The notes beneath the pieces were generated by a model that worked only from the letters and a program-made list of their open reading frames with translations, was not told the origin of the DNA and made no database searches. Below are positions 26,180 to 34,030 of a stretch of 47,897 nt of DNA, one piece after another; the first letter of the stretch is position 1; each line of letters opens with the position of its first letter. The DNA comes from an uncultured Porphyromonadaceae bacterium (GTDB lineage: Bacteria; Bacteroidota; Bacteroidia; Bacteroidales; Muribaculaceae). The position numbers and the translations under genes were made by a program. The stretch covers positions 1 to 47,897 of the forward strand of contig CAMWID010000019.1 of the NCBI GenBank assembly GCA_947174235.1, written 5' to 3'.

Positions 26180-26328
26180 GGATATTATTCATTAATTTAG
26201 CGGAATCAATGACGATGACGTGTTGACGTTGTCTTTTTTATCCGTGTGTCTTTGCGATCAGACTTATCAATGGAGTAAAGTCTGAACGGACATTGTGGAC
26301 ACAGTTGTTTTTCTTATTGTCGCGTAAC

Positions 26329-27774
26329 ATGTTTATACCACATACCATAATCTTAAGTAGCTGGCTGGCAATTTTGCTTACAGCCCTTTATGCGTCGATG
26401 GTGATCGCCGCTGTGGTTGTGGTGCTCAGAGAGAACCGTAATCCGATCAGGGCATTGTCGTGGGTCATAGCGCTGGTATTCCTTCCGGGAATCGGGTTGA
26501 TATTCTATCTTTTCTTTGGCAGGAGCCTGAGAGGGGTCCACATGATCTCGCGACACAACAAGCGAAAGATAATGCATCAGCATTCTCCCCGGAAAGTGAA
26601 TCTTAACGATCTGCAGATCCCCCCTGAACAGCGGACAATATTGAAACTGGCGCATAACCTTTGCCATGCCCCGTTCACACTTAACAATGAAATACGCATA
26701 TTCACTGACGGGACGAGCAAGTTTGAATCGTTGAAACAAGACTTGTTGAGCGCCCGGCAATCCATACTGTTGCAATATTACATATTTCTTGATGACAAGA
26801 TAGGCAATGAAATAGCGGATATCCTTATAGAAAAGGCACGAAGCGGTGTAAGTGTGAAGGTGATTTATGACCATATAGGCAGTTTCTCGTCAAAGAAAAA
26901 ATTTTTCCGCCGCATGGAAGCCGCCGGTATTGAGACGCATCCTTTTTTTCGGGTAAACTTCCCGCATTTTGCCAACAGGCTCAACTGGAGAAACCATAGA
27001 AAAATCGTTGTCATAGACGGCAAGACGGGATATATAGGGGGGATGAACATAGCTGACAGGTATGTATACGGACTTCCCGGCGGAGAGGTATGGCGCGACA
27101 CGCACTTCAGGGTGGAGGGGAGTATTGTGGAGTCGCTTATCTATTCATTTGCCATAGACTGGAATTTCTTAAAGAAAGAACCTTATGTCCCGGAGGTTAA
27201 ACCGGTACTTACGGATATCGTCAATTTTACCGGCATGCAACTTGTCACCGGAGGACCGACAGAAAGATGGAACAATCTTTCAATGTGTTTTATCCGCGCG
27301 ATATCCTCAGCGCGAAAGACGATTCTGATACAGACTCCGTATTTTCTTCCCACCGACGCTTTGCTTAACGCGCTGCAGGCGGCTGCCCTCTCGAAGGTGG
27401 ATGTAAGGATAATGATGCCCGAGAATACGGACAGCCGTCTTCTGCGCTATGCATCATTCTCATATATCACGCAATGTCTTAAAGCCGGCATCAAGGTGTA
27501 TCTGTATGAACCCGGAATGCTTCATGCGAAAGCGATGATTATAGACGACAATTTTGTGACTGCGGGATCTACGAATTTTGATTTCAGGAGCTTTGAGAAT
27601 AATTTCGAATGCAATCTTCTGATATATGACGCAGCCATAAACAGGAAGATGCGTGATATCTTTTTCGAGGATGTAAACAGAAGTAAAAAACTTAACCTTG
27701 ATGTCTGGAAAAGGCGGCCGGTCACACAAAGGTTACTTGAATCTTTGCTCCGCCTTGTATCGCCAATCCTGTAA
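26329..27774 (+). CDS. cls: Cardiolipin synthase (phospholipase D family)
   Basis: A 481-residue cardiolipin synthase. Two N-terminal membrane segments (about 8-33 and 43-62) are followed by two PLD domains with HKD motifs HRKIVVIDGKTGYIGGMN (near 223) and HAKAMIIDDNFVTAGSTNFD (near 399). It joins two phosphatidylglycerols into cardiolipin at the inner membrane. The ATG at 26329 is chosen as the start because it gives the normal hydrophobic N-terminus; an in-frame TTG 12 codons earlier is less likely. A weak TGTCTTTG at about 26249 might be part of its promoter. The DUF3109 gene follows 11 bases later. Confidence 0.93.
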   Translation: MFIPHTIILSSWLAILLTALYASMVIAAVVVVLRENRNPIRALSWVIALVFLPGIGLIFYLFFGRSLRGVHMISRHNKRKIMHQHSPRKVNLNDLQIPPEQRTILKLAHNLCHAPFTLNNEIRIFTDGTSKFESLKQDLLSARQSILLQYYIFLDDKIGNEIADILIEKARSGVSVKVIYDHIGSFSSKKKFFRRMEAAGIETHPFFRVNFPHFANRLNWRNHRKIVVIDGKTGYIGGMNIADRYVYGLPGGEVWRDTHFRVEGSIVESLIYSFAIDWNFLKKEPYVPEVKPVLTDIVNFTGMQLVTGGPTERWNNLSMCFIRAISSARKTILIQTPYFLPTDALLNALQAAALSKVDVRIMMPENTDSRLLRYASFSYITQCLKAGIKVYLYEPGMLHAKAMIIDDNFVTAGSTNFDFRSFENNFECNLLIYDAAINRKMRDIFFEDVNRSKKLNLDVWKRRPVTQRLLESLLRLVSPIL

Positions 27775-27785
27775 TATCTCATAAG

Positions 27786-28367
27786 ATGCTTTTAATTAAA
27801 AACACTTTGGTCTCGCTTGACCTTATCGAGCGTTTTTTTGTGTGTGATCTTGATTCTTGTCTGGGTCAATGTTGTATCGACGGTGATGCCGGCGCCCCTT
27901 TGCTTGAATCGGAGAAAGAGGCTATCGATTCTCATCTGGAAGCGATTCTACCTATGTTGAACCCATCCGCACGCAAGATTGTGGAGGAAGAGGGGAGCTC
28001 ATATATTGACGAAGAAGGAGATCTTGTGACGCAGATAGTAGGAGGGAGAGATTGTGTATTCACGACGTATGCAGAAGGGGGCAAATGTCTTTGCGCGCTC
28101 GAGAAAGCCTACAGGGAGGGGAAGCTTCCTCAATTGAAGCCATCCTCCTGTCATCTTTATCCGGTGCGCCTTAAGCCGTGCGGAGATCTTACAGCAGTCA
28201 ACCTCCACCGTTGGAAAATATGCAAAAGCGCAGAGATTCTCGGAAGGTCAAAGGGTGTTAGGGCATATGAATTCTTAAAGGAACCCTTGGTGAGAAAATT
28301 TGGGAAAGAATGGTATGAAGAATTGTGCGAAACTGCGGCGGAATGGCTCAGACAAAAGGAAAAATAA
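27786..28367 (+). CDS. DUF3109 family cysteine-rich protein
   Basis: A 193-residue cytoplasmic protein of the DUF3109 family. Its N-terminal cluster VCDLDSCLGQCC (C20, C25, C29, C30) and later RDCVF, GGKCLC, SSCHLYP, KPCGDL and WKICKSA make an array that resembles YkgJ-type proteins thought to bind iron-sulphur or zinc; the ligands are seen, but the metal is not known. No signal peptide. It follows cls by 11 bases and is probably co-transcribed. A strong bidirectional terminator lies beyond it. Its function in the cell is unknown. Confidence 0.82.
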   Translation: MLLIKNTLVSLDLIERFFVCDLDSCLGQCCIDGDAGAPLLESEKEAIDSHLEAILPMLNPSARKIVEEEGSSYIDEEGDLVTQIVGGRDCVFTTYAEGGKCLCALEKAYREGKLPQLKPSSCHLYPVRLKPCGDLTAVNLHRWKICKSAEILGRSKGVRAYEFLKEPLVRKFGKEWYEELCETAAEWLRQKEK

Positions 28368-28494
28368 TTCGCATGGGATTTCGAATGATGTGGTTGTGAA
28401 ATGTAGATGAATGTGTTAAGTTCTGGTGTCTTGAAGATTACGATAATCCTCTGATTCTATTTTGAGATACCCTGGGTATGTCGAAAATAAAAAA

Positions 28495-28535
28495 CAAGTG
28501 GACGGATTTCCCAATCAGTCCACTTGCTTGTTTTT
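28495..28535 (+). terminator. Terminator after the DUF3109 gene
   Basis: CAAGTGGAC (28495-28503) pairs with GTCCACTTG (28518-28526), followed by CTTGTTTTT. A-rich sequence on the left means the stem could also work in the other direction. It ends the cls-DUF3109 unit. Confidence 0.75.
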
Positions 28536-28706
28536 GCTTAACTAAATAAATTCTTACATGTTAGGATTATAGATACCTAAATTTCACTACAAAATTATAA
28601 CATAATTGCCAAAAGATAGCAAAAAATATTGTAAAAAAAACTTAAAATATCAATTGCTTTTTATATTGCCGTAATAATCAGTGATAAAAATTGTGGACGA
28701 TTTCAT

Positions 28707-28748
28707 AAAAAGACATGTAGCCAAGGATACAAAAATCCGTGGCTACAT
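28707..28748 (-). terminator. Terminator of tRNA-Arg
   Basis: On the minus strand ATGTAGCCA (28748 to 28740) pairs with TGGCTACAT (28723 to 28715), with an inner GGAT/ATCC, and is followed by a T run (28711 to 28707). It lies 9 bases beyond the tRNA 3' end. Confidence 0.75.
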
Positions 28749-28756
28749 ATCTGATG

Positions 28757-28828
28757 TATCTCCATAGGGAGTCGAACCCTAATCGTCGGAACCGGAATCC
28801 GATATTCTATCCATTGAACTATGGAGAC
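28757..28828 (-). tRNA. tRNA-Arg, anticodon CCG (reads CGG)
   Basis: A 72-nt cloverleaf on the minus strand. Acceptor stem GTCTCCA/TGGAGAT (first pair G-U), U8, D stem GTTC/GAAT, anticodon stem TCGGA/TCCGA with loop TTCCGGT (anticodon CCG), T stem TAGGG/CCCTA with loop TTCGACT, discriminator A. CCA is not encoded and must be added later. It has its own promoter and terminator and stands alone. Confidence 0.93.
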
Positions 28829-28896
28829 ATTAGCGGCAGGCAAACCATTGACGCTGTAATCTGAAACAACCGACGATAATATTCACTTGCCTGATG

Positions 28897-28934
28897 TTTT
28901 GCAAAGTTAAGCAAATTTTCCGAACTTTGCAAAA
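28897..28934. promoter_or_regulatory. Symmetric bidirectional promoter of tRNA-Arg and ung
   Basis: TTTTGCAAAGTT (28897-28908) and AACTTTGCAAAA (28923-28934) form a perfect 12-base inverted repeat with 14 bases between. On the minus strand TAACTTTG (28909 to 28902) has TTG (28932 to 28930) 20 bases upstream, serving the tRNA. On the plus strand GAACTTTG (28922-28929) has TTTG (28898-28901) 20 bases upstream, serving ung. Each -33 element overlaps the -7 element of the opposite strand. The minus -7 is a full match; the plus one has G in place of T at the first position. Confidence 0.6.
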
Positions 28935-29010
28935 TATGACCGTATTTATCGTCAATATGGTTCGGAAAGATATGATGGGATGTATGCAATAATATAATAA
29001 ACAAGAATAT

Positions 29011-29679
29011 ATGGAAGTTAAAATAGAAAAAGGATGGAAACGGCATTTGGCTCAGGAATTTGACAAACCGTATTTCCATGCCCTTGTCGAGCGAGTGAGG
29101 AAAGATTATGCCGACCCGTGCGTGAAGGTATATCCACCCGGTAAAGAAATTTTTGCGGCATTCGATGCCTCTACATTTGATGATACCAAGGTCGTGATTA
29201 TCGGGCAGGACCCATATCATGGTCCGGGGCAGGCAAACGGCTTATGTTTTTCTGTGGCTCCGGGGGTGCCAATGCCTCCGTCGCTTGTGAATATTTTTAA
29301 AGAAGTGAGTGCCGATACAGGTTCGCCGATGCCCGCCGACGGGGATCTGAGCCGTTGGGCGAGGCAGGGTGTGCTTTTGCTCAACTCTTCGCTTACTGTA
29401 AGGGAACATCAACCCAAGTCACACTCAGGAATAGGGTGGGAGACTTTTACCGACGCTGCGGTAGACGCGCTCGCGAAGTCAAAAGAAAACCTCGTATTTC
29501 TACTGTGGGGGTCGGATGCTATAAAAAAAGGCTCCAAGATTGACCGTAACCGGCATCTTGTGCTCACGTCACCCCATCCGTCACCCTTGTCCGCGCACCG
29601 GGGCTTTTTCGGGAATCACCATTTCACAAAAGCCAATGAGTATCTTATAGCCCATGGAAAAACTCCTATAAAATGGTGA
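29011..29679 (+). CDS. ung: Uracil-DNA glycosylase, family 1
   Basis: A 222-residue UNG. The catalytic motif GQDPYHGPGQANGLCFSV holds the general-base Asp, VFLLWGSDAIKKG is the uracil-pocket strand, and HPSPLSAHRGFFGNHHF is the Leu loop with the catalytic His. It removes uracil from DNA that arises by cytosine deamination or dUTP use. The start MEVKIEKGWKRHL is typical. The stop overlaps the start of the next gene by 7 bases, so the two are translationally linked, although no functional link is obvious. Confidence 0.96.
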   Translation: MEVKIEKGWKRHLAQEFDKPYFHALVERVRKDYADPCVKVYPPGKEIFAAFDASTFDDTKVVIIGQDPYHGPGQANGLCFSVAPGVPMPPSLVNIFKEVSADTGSPMPADGDLSRWARQGVLLLNSSLTVREHQPKSHSGIGWETFTDAAVDALAKSKENLVFLLWGSDAIKKGSKIDRNRHLVLTSPHPSPLSAHRGFFGNHHFTKANEYLIAHGKTPIKW

Positions 29680-30941
29680 AGGTGCCGCGTTGTTTAATAT
29701 TATTGATTTCTGTGTTCCTGCACGCTTTTTTTCAAGCTGCTGCAATGGACACATCGACGGGAGTATTCGACACCAGGGTCCGATCCCTGACATTGCGAAA
29801 TCCTTACAGTTTCATGTCGCCTCCCGTGATCAGACTGGGTAGCAATGACCGTCTGGATGTAAATTTCGATGTGACCGGAGACTCTCATGAATATTTGCGA
29901 TGGCGGCTGATACATTGTAATGCCGACTGGCAACCGTCACGATTGCTCGAGCCGGAATATGTGGGAGGGTTCAATGAGACGGAGGTTACTGATTATGCAT
30001 ATTCGTCAAACACCTATGTTCATTATGTGAATTATAACATTGAGATTCCATGTGACGGGGTAAAGATATTGGCGAGTGGCAATTATCTTCTTCAGGTCTT
30101 TGCCGAGGATGATCCTGACAATGTGCTCCTTCAGCAGAGGTTTTTTGTTTCAGAAGATTCGGCGGTAGTCGGAGGGAATGCAAGCGGAAGGACAGACCTG
30201 GGGTTCAATACAAATTTCCAGCAACTGGATATGACCGTGGCGGCAGCCCTTCCACCGTCGGCAAATCTTTATCAGGATATTATTCTGACGGTCTGTCAGA
30301 ACAACCGACCTGAAACTACACGGATAATTCCACATCCCATGCGGGTGGAAGGTGACAGGATAATTTATTCCCATCATCCGGATCTTGTTTTCAAGGCTGG
30401 GAACGAATACAGAAGATTTGAGACAGTCCGTGCCGATTATGCGGGGATGCATACGGATTCAGTAAAATTCGGAGGCTCGAACTGGCATGCCTGGCTGACT
30501 CCTGACGAACCCCGGGATTGGAAAGATTATGTATATGACAGCACGCAGCGCGGCAGATTCAAAATAGATGAGTACAGTGCAGACGATCCTGATCTTGGGG
30601 CGGATTATGTCACTGTGCATTTTATGCTCGATCATCCGGAACTTGCGGGAGCGGAAATCTATGTCGACGGAGATTTTACCCTTCACCGTTTCAACGGCTT
30701 CAACCGCATGCGTTATGACAGGGAAAAAGGGGGATATGTGGCGGATATACCATTAAAACAGGGAAGCTACAACTATCAATATGTTGTAGCTTCCCCGGAT
30801 GGGAGGGTTGATCCGTCGCCCATAGAGGGAGACAAATACGAGACCCGTAATGAATATCTTATATGTGTGTATTACCGGGCGCCAGGGTCGCGTGCCGACC
30901 GGCTCATAGGCACGGGGGTCATTATTGCCGGGCAAGGATGA
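29673..30941 (+). CDS. DUF5103 protein (type IX secretion plug-like)
   Basis: A 422-residue protein with an N-terminal signal peptide (hydrophobic segment about 7-24, cleavage after AAA likely). The sequence fits DUF5103, annotated as a type IX secretion system plug protein; in the SprA structure a member of this group closes the periplasmic end of the translocon. A beta-rich N-terminal part (RLGSNDRLDVNFDVTGDSHEYLRWRLIHCNADW) and an immunoglobulin-like C-terminal region are seen. It overlaps ung by 7 bases and pullulanase (opposite strand) by 20. Whether it serves type IX secretion here cannot be told, but porQ is also present. Confidence 0.8.
   Translation: MVKVPRCLILLISVFLHAFFQAAAMDTSTGVFDTRVRSLTLRNPYSFMSPPVIRLGSNDRLDVNFDVTGDSHEYLRWRLIHCNADWQPSRLLEPEYVGGFNETEVTDYAYSSNTYVHYVNYNIEIPCDGVKILASGNYLLQVFAEDDPDNVLLQQRFFVSEDSAVVGGNASGRTDLGFNTNFQQLDMTVAAALPPSANLYQDIILTVCQNNRPETTRIIPHPMRVEGDRIIYSHHPDLVFKAGNEYRRFETVRADYAGMHTDSVKFGGSNWHAWLTPDEPRDWKDYVYDSTQRGRFKIDEYSADDPDLGADYVTVHFMLDHPELAGAEIYVDGDFTLHRFNGFNRMRYDREKGGYVADIPLKQGSYNYQYVVASPDGRVDPSPIEGDKYETRNEYLICVYYRAPGSRADRLIGTGVIIAGQG
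30761..30795 (-). terminator. Hairpin inside the DUF5103 gene, likely pullulanase terminator
   Basis: GGGAAGCTACAAC (30761-30773) pairs perfectly over 13 bases with GTTGTAGCTTCCC (30783-30795). Read on the minus strand it is followed by TGTTTT, the form of an intrinsic terminator. It lies about 125 bases past the pullulanase stop, inside the coding region of the convergent gene, where it encodes the stretch around GSYNYQYVVAS. Confidence 0.6.
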
Positions 30942-32955
30942 GTGCGGAATAAGGCGCGAGAGTCATCTTTCCTCCGGCAGATGCCCCGAGCGATCCGTCG
31001 TGTGCCATTTTGCCGTCTTTTGCCACTATCATCCACTTCCCTTTGGGGACGGTTACTGTCTGTGGGTGAGACGCTCCGTTGAAAACTACCTTTATCTCTT
31101 TCCAGGAATCTCCATTTGCGTTGTCCTTTAAAGAATAAGATATGAGATTGGGCGTTTTTGTTGAATCGATCTTGTCAAAAACGAGGTGTCTCGCGATATC
31201 TTCGGCAGAAGTCATGCGAAATGCCGGATGGGCTTTGCGCAATGCTATCAGTTCCTTGTAATAGTCAAACAACTCACGATATTTTGACTTGTTTTCCCAA
31301 TTGATGGCATTTATTGAATCCGGGCTTTTGTAAGAGTTGTGTACCCCCTGCTTGTCGCGGAATATCTCCTCTCCGGCAAACATGAAAGGAGTTCCCTGCG
31401 ATGTGAAGACAATGGTCTGTGCCAGTTTCGCCGCGTCGATCATGTTCTCTTCCGGCTCTCCCTCCATGGATTTACGGAGTTTGTCGGTGAGGGTCAGATC
31501 GTCATGACAAGATACGTAATTCACAATCATTTCGGGAGATTTCGCATAAGCGAACTTTGAATTGTTCCCTTTAGAGTAATCCACCTGCGGATGCGGTGTA
31601 GCCGCCACGATACCAATTTTGACGGTCTCCTCATTGCCGGGTTTCCCGGTGGCGAATCCACGGTCTTTGGCATCAGTGTAATGACCTTTCACCGCGTCCC
31701 TGAGATCATCAGAAAATACGGCGATACCATCCATTTTCGACACATTCTCTTTCAGCGCCCTTTTTTCAATGGCAAGAGGGGAATCTCCGGCAGTCCATCC
31801 TTCGCCGTATACGAATATGGAAGGATTAATTTTTTTCAGTTCCTGCGCGACTTTGTTCATTGTTTCCGTATCGTGGATCGCCATAAGGTCGAACCTGAAA
31901 CCGTCGATATGATATTCGTCAGCCCAGTATTTAGTAGAGTTTATGATATATTCCTGCATTTGCCTGAGGTCTGACGCTGTCTCATTTCCGCATCCGGAAG
32001 CATCGGAATACCTGCCGTCGTCCCAGTGGCGGTGGTAATACCCCGGGGCGGTAAGTTCAAAGTTAGATCCGTCGTTTTCAGCCGTATGGTTGTAGACCAC
32101 GTCCATTATCACCCCTATGCCGGCGTCGTGGAGCGCCTTTACCATTTTTTTCATTTCCTTTACACGAGTCGCGGGGTCAGAAGGATTGGTGGAATACGAT
32201 CCTTCCGGGCTGTTGTAGTTCTGGGGGTCATATCCCCAGTTGTAGGTGTTGTCCTGAAGGTTAGTCTCGTCAACAGAGTTGTAATCATAAGAAGGGAGGA
32301 TGTGTACATGAGTCACTCCGAGTTCCTTTAGATGGTCGATCCCTGTTTTTTCGCCGAGCGGGGATGATGTGCCGGCTTCGGTAAGGGCAAGGAATTTTCC
32401 TTTGTTGGCGATTCCGGAAGAGGGATGCATCGACATGTCGCGGTGGTGCATCTCATAAACGATAACATCAGAAAAATTGTTAACCACAGGACCCTTGTCA
32501 TTGTCCCAGCCTTCGGGATCGGTTTTCGCGAGATCTATTATGGCTCCCCGTTTCCCGTTCACTCCTACGGCTTTAGCCCATACGCCCGGAGTCTCGTTTT
32601 TCCATTCCCCGTTCCATTTTATCTGGAATGTATAGAATTTGCCATAAAGTTTTTCAGGAACGGATGCTGTCCATGTGCCGGTCGCGGCGTCGTGGTGCAT
32701 GGTGAGAACAAGAGAGGGGGATCCTGTGTGTCCGTTATCATAGATATTTACGCGTGCGTCCTGGGCTTCGGGGCTCCAGAGGCGGAAATGAGTTCCGGAA
32801 TTGTCTACGGTCAATTCCAGATCATCTCCGCTGTAGGTGGGATAATCAATAAACCGTGCGTCATACCGGCTTTGAGCGTCGGAGGTGGCATGGGAGAGCA
32901 TTGCTGCCGCCGCTAAAAATGCAGCTGTCATGGTTGAAGAAAAAATAAATTTCAT
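30922..32955 (-). CDS. pulA: Type I pullulanase (GH13), secreted
   Basis: A 677-residue type I pullulanase. A signal peptide (about 1-27, ending SDAQ) is followed by a CBM48-type N-terminal domain (about 40-160), then the catalytic barrel with the type I signature YNWGYDP (238-244), VVYNHT, FRFD (nucleophile D356), E385 in GEGWT and C483-H484-D485. It cuts alpha-1,6 bonds in pullulan or branched starch. No lipobox was seen, so it is probably periplasmic. A good promoter lies upstream. The 3' end overlaps the convergent DUF5103 gene by 20 bases. Confidence 0.93.
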   Translation of the reverse strand: MKFIFSSTMTAAFLAAAAMLSHATSDAQSRYDARFIDYPTYSGDDLELTVDNSGTHFRLWSPEAQDARVNIYDNGHTGSPSLVLTMHHDAATGTWTASVPEKLYGKFYTFQIKWNGEWKNETPGVWAKAVGVNGKRGAIIDLAKTDPEGWDNDKGPVVNNFSDVIVYEMHHRDMSMHPSSGIANKGKFLALTEAGTSSPLGEKTGIDHLKELGVTHVHILPSYDYNSVDETNLQDNTYNWGYDPQNYNSPEGSYSTNPSDPATRVKEMKKMVKALHDAGIGVIMDVVYNHTAENDGSNFELTAPGYYHRHWDDGRYSDASGCGNETASDLRQMQEYIINSTKYWADEYHIDGFRFDLMAIHDTETMNKVAQELKKINPSIFVYGEGWTAGDSPLAIEKRALKENVSKMDGIAVFSDDLRDAVKGHYTDAKDRGFATGKPGNEETVKIGIVAATPHPQVDYSKGNNSKFAYAKSPEMIVNYVSCHDDLTLTDKLRKSMEGEPEENMIDAAKLAQTIVFTSQGTPFMFAGEEIFRDKQGVHNSYKSPDSINAINWENKSKYRELFDYYKELIALRKAHPAFRMTSAEDIARHLVFDKIDSTKTPNLISYSLKDNANGDSWKEIKVVFNGASHPQTVTVPKGKWMIVAKDGKMAHDGSLGASAGGKMTLAPYSALILARQ

Positions 32956-32985
32956 ATGTCAGTAAGAATTTATCAGTTACAGCAT

Positions 32986-33016
32986 CAAAGTTACTAAAAA
33001 TAAATCAGATCAGCAA
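32986..33016 (-). promoter_or_regulatory. Promoter of pulA
   Basis: On the minus strand TAACTTTG (32993 to 32986) with TTG (33016 to 33014) 20 bases upstream gives a full consensus match. The transcript should start near 32979, 24 bases before the ATG. Confidence 0.7.
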
Positions 33017-33114
33017 TTGTTTTTTGTTAAAGATTTCAAGTCGTGGTTTGTTGTCTGAAACGTTTCCATGTAATGTTGAGAGGCGAAGATTTGTCTGAGG
33101 TATGTAAAATGCAA

Positions 33115-33144
33115 GGAAGACGGCAGCTGCAGCTGCCGTCTTCC
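33115..33144. repeat. Perfect 30-base palindrome in the pulA-rpsO gap
   Basis: GGAAGACGGCAGCTG (33115-33129) is followed at once by its exact reverse complement to 33144, with no spacer. It lies about 130 bases upstream of the pulA promoter, so it is not a terminator of a known gene. No T tract is seen on either side. Confidence 0.9.
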
Positions 33145-33499
33145 CGGTTCATAATTTTGATAAAACTTTGGTCTGACCAGACTCGGCGTATTGAATTCTC
33201 TCACGCTTCACAGTCCGGCTGATAGCATTGGTATCCGATTCTTCAGCCCGGCATCGCGCCGGGGGAGGATGGCATGAGATATGCCGGGTTCCATGTTCAG
33301 CGGAGTCTTGAAGCATCGCGGAGATCCGCCTTGTATTCAGACATTCAATTATTGCGAGGGCACGATGCCCGGATTGAGATCCTGTTAACGGGATTTTTAA
33401 GATGCCTCCGGCAAAGACGTTTCCACACCGGAGCTGCGTCTCAGGAAGTATCTTGCCCGTTGTATTATTATAACGTCGGGATATAAAAAAGGTTCAGTC
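33145..33499 (+). other. Hairpin-rich non-coding stretch, possible RNA
   Basis: This part of the 675-base pulA-rpsO gap has no credible coding frame. TAATTTTG (33152-33159) could be a -7 element, without a clear -33. Downstream are CCCGGCAT (33247-33254) with ATGCCGGG (33281-33288), GCGG/CCGC, GGGCA/TGCCC with a CGA loop, and a final ATCC/GGAT stem before TTTTT near 33395-33400. This could be one structured RNA of about 240 nt, but no known family was recognised. Confidence 0.25.
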
Positions 33500-33530
33500 T
33501 TGTGTATGTCAGAAAAAAAATGTAACTTTG
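33500..33530 (+). promoter_or_regulatory. Promoter of rpsO
   Basis: TTG (33500-33502), a 20-base spacer and TAACTTTG (33523-33530). The transcript should start near 33536, giving a leader of about 95 bases. Confidence 0.75.
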
Positions 33531-33543
33531 CACCGCTTTTTAG

Positions 33544-33589
33544 GGAAAAGTAGGTGAGGGGGAGAGTCCCGCAGCCGGCACGCTTTTCC
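33544..33589 (+). promoter_or_regulatory. Structured rpsO leader, candidate S15 feedback site
   Basis: GGAAAAG (33544-33550) pairs with CTTTTCC (33583-33589). Inside, GGGA (33560-33563) pairs with TCCC (33567-33570), leaving a GC-rich arm (GCAGCCGGCACG) before the closing strand. S15 represses its own mRNA by different leader structures in several phyla; the position here fits such a role, but the structure was not compared. Confidence 0.4.
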
Positions 33590-33630
33590 AATAAAAGTGA
33601 ATTTTTAATTATAAATTTACTCTCAAGACA

Positions 33631-33906
33631 ATGCATCTTTCAACAGAAGAAAAACAGGCCATTTTTGAGAAATATGGCCAGGGTAAGACCGATACCGGCA
33701 GCCCCGAAAGCCAGATCGCGCTTTTCTCAATCCGTATCAAGCATCTTACAGAGCACCTGAAGGAAAACCACAAGGATTATACCACAGCACGTGCCCTCAA
33801 GTCGCTTGTAGGTCAGCGTCGTTCACTCCTTGACTACCTTATCCGCAAGGACATCAACCGCTACCGCGCGATCATCGCAAAGAAAGAACTCGGTATCCGT
33901 AAGTAA
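33631..33906 (+). CDS. rpsO: 30S ribosomal protein uS15
   Basis: A 91-residue uS15, MHLSTEEKQAIFEKYGQGKTDTGSPESQIALFSIRIKHLTEHLKENHKDYTTARALKSLVGQRRSLLDYLIRKDINRY. The GSPESQIA, H(41)...D(48)-type rRNA contacts and LVGQRRSLLDYL block are conserved. It binds the three-way junction of the 16S central domain and orders binding of uS6-bS18. The gene stands alone with its own promoter, structured leader and a very long palindromic terminator. Confidence 0.97.
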   Translation: MHLSTEEKQAIFEKYGQGKTDTGSPESQIALFSIRIKHLTEHLKENHKDYTTARALKSLVGQRRSLLDYLIRKDINRYRAIIAKKELGIRK

Positions 33907-33912
33907 TCACGA

Positions 33913-33974
33913 ATCCCGAAAAGAAATAGAGAGGACTCTGACGCGTCAGAGTCCTCTCTATTTCTTTTCGGGAT
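33913..33974 (+). terminator. Perfect 62-base palindrome after rpsO
   Basis: From ATCCCGAAAAGAAATAGAGA at 33913 the left arm runs 31 bases to 33943 and is followed without spacer by its exact reverse complement to 33974. It begins 6 bases after the rpsO stop and lies 4 bases before a second hairpin serving the opposite strand. In RNA it gives a stem of about 29 pairs. The TTTC/TTTT bases of the right arm are part of the stem, not a free tail. Confidence 0.85.
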
Positions 33975-33978
33975 ATTG

Positions 33979-34023
33979 CCATAAAAACAGGCGGAATTCA
34001 TGAGGTCCCACCTGTCTTTATGG
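33979..34023 (-). terminator. Terminator of the lipoprotein gene
   Basis: CCATAAA-A-ACAGG (33979-33991) pairs with CCTGT-C-TTTATGG (34011-34023), with one mismatch and an inner GG/CC. It lies 7 bases beyond the stop of the minus-strand lipoprotein gene. Read on the minus strand the end contains TGTTTTTATGG. Confidence 0.65.
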
Positions 34024-34030
34024 TTGGAAT

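Noticed and set aside
33010..33204. A minus-strand frame across the 30-base palindrome upstream of pulA.
   Set aside because: The translation contains the palindrome as a repetitive PSS/LQL stretch and has no known domain; more likely non-coding.
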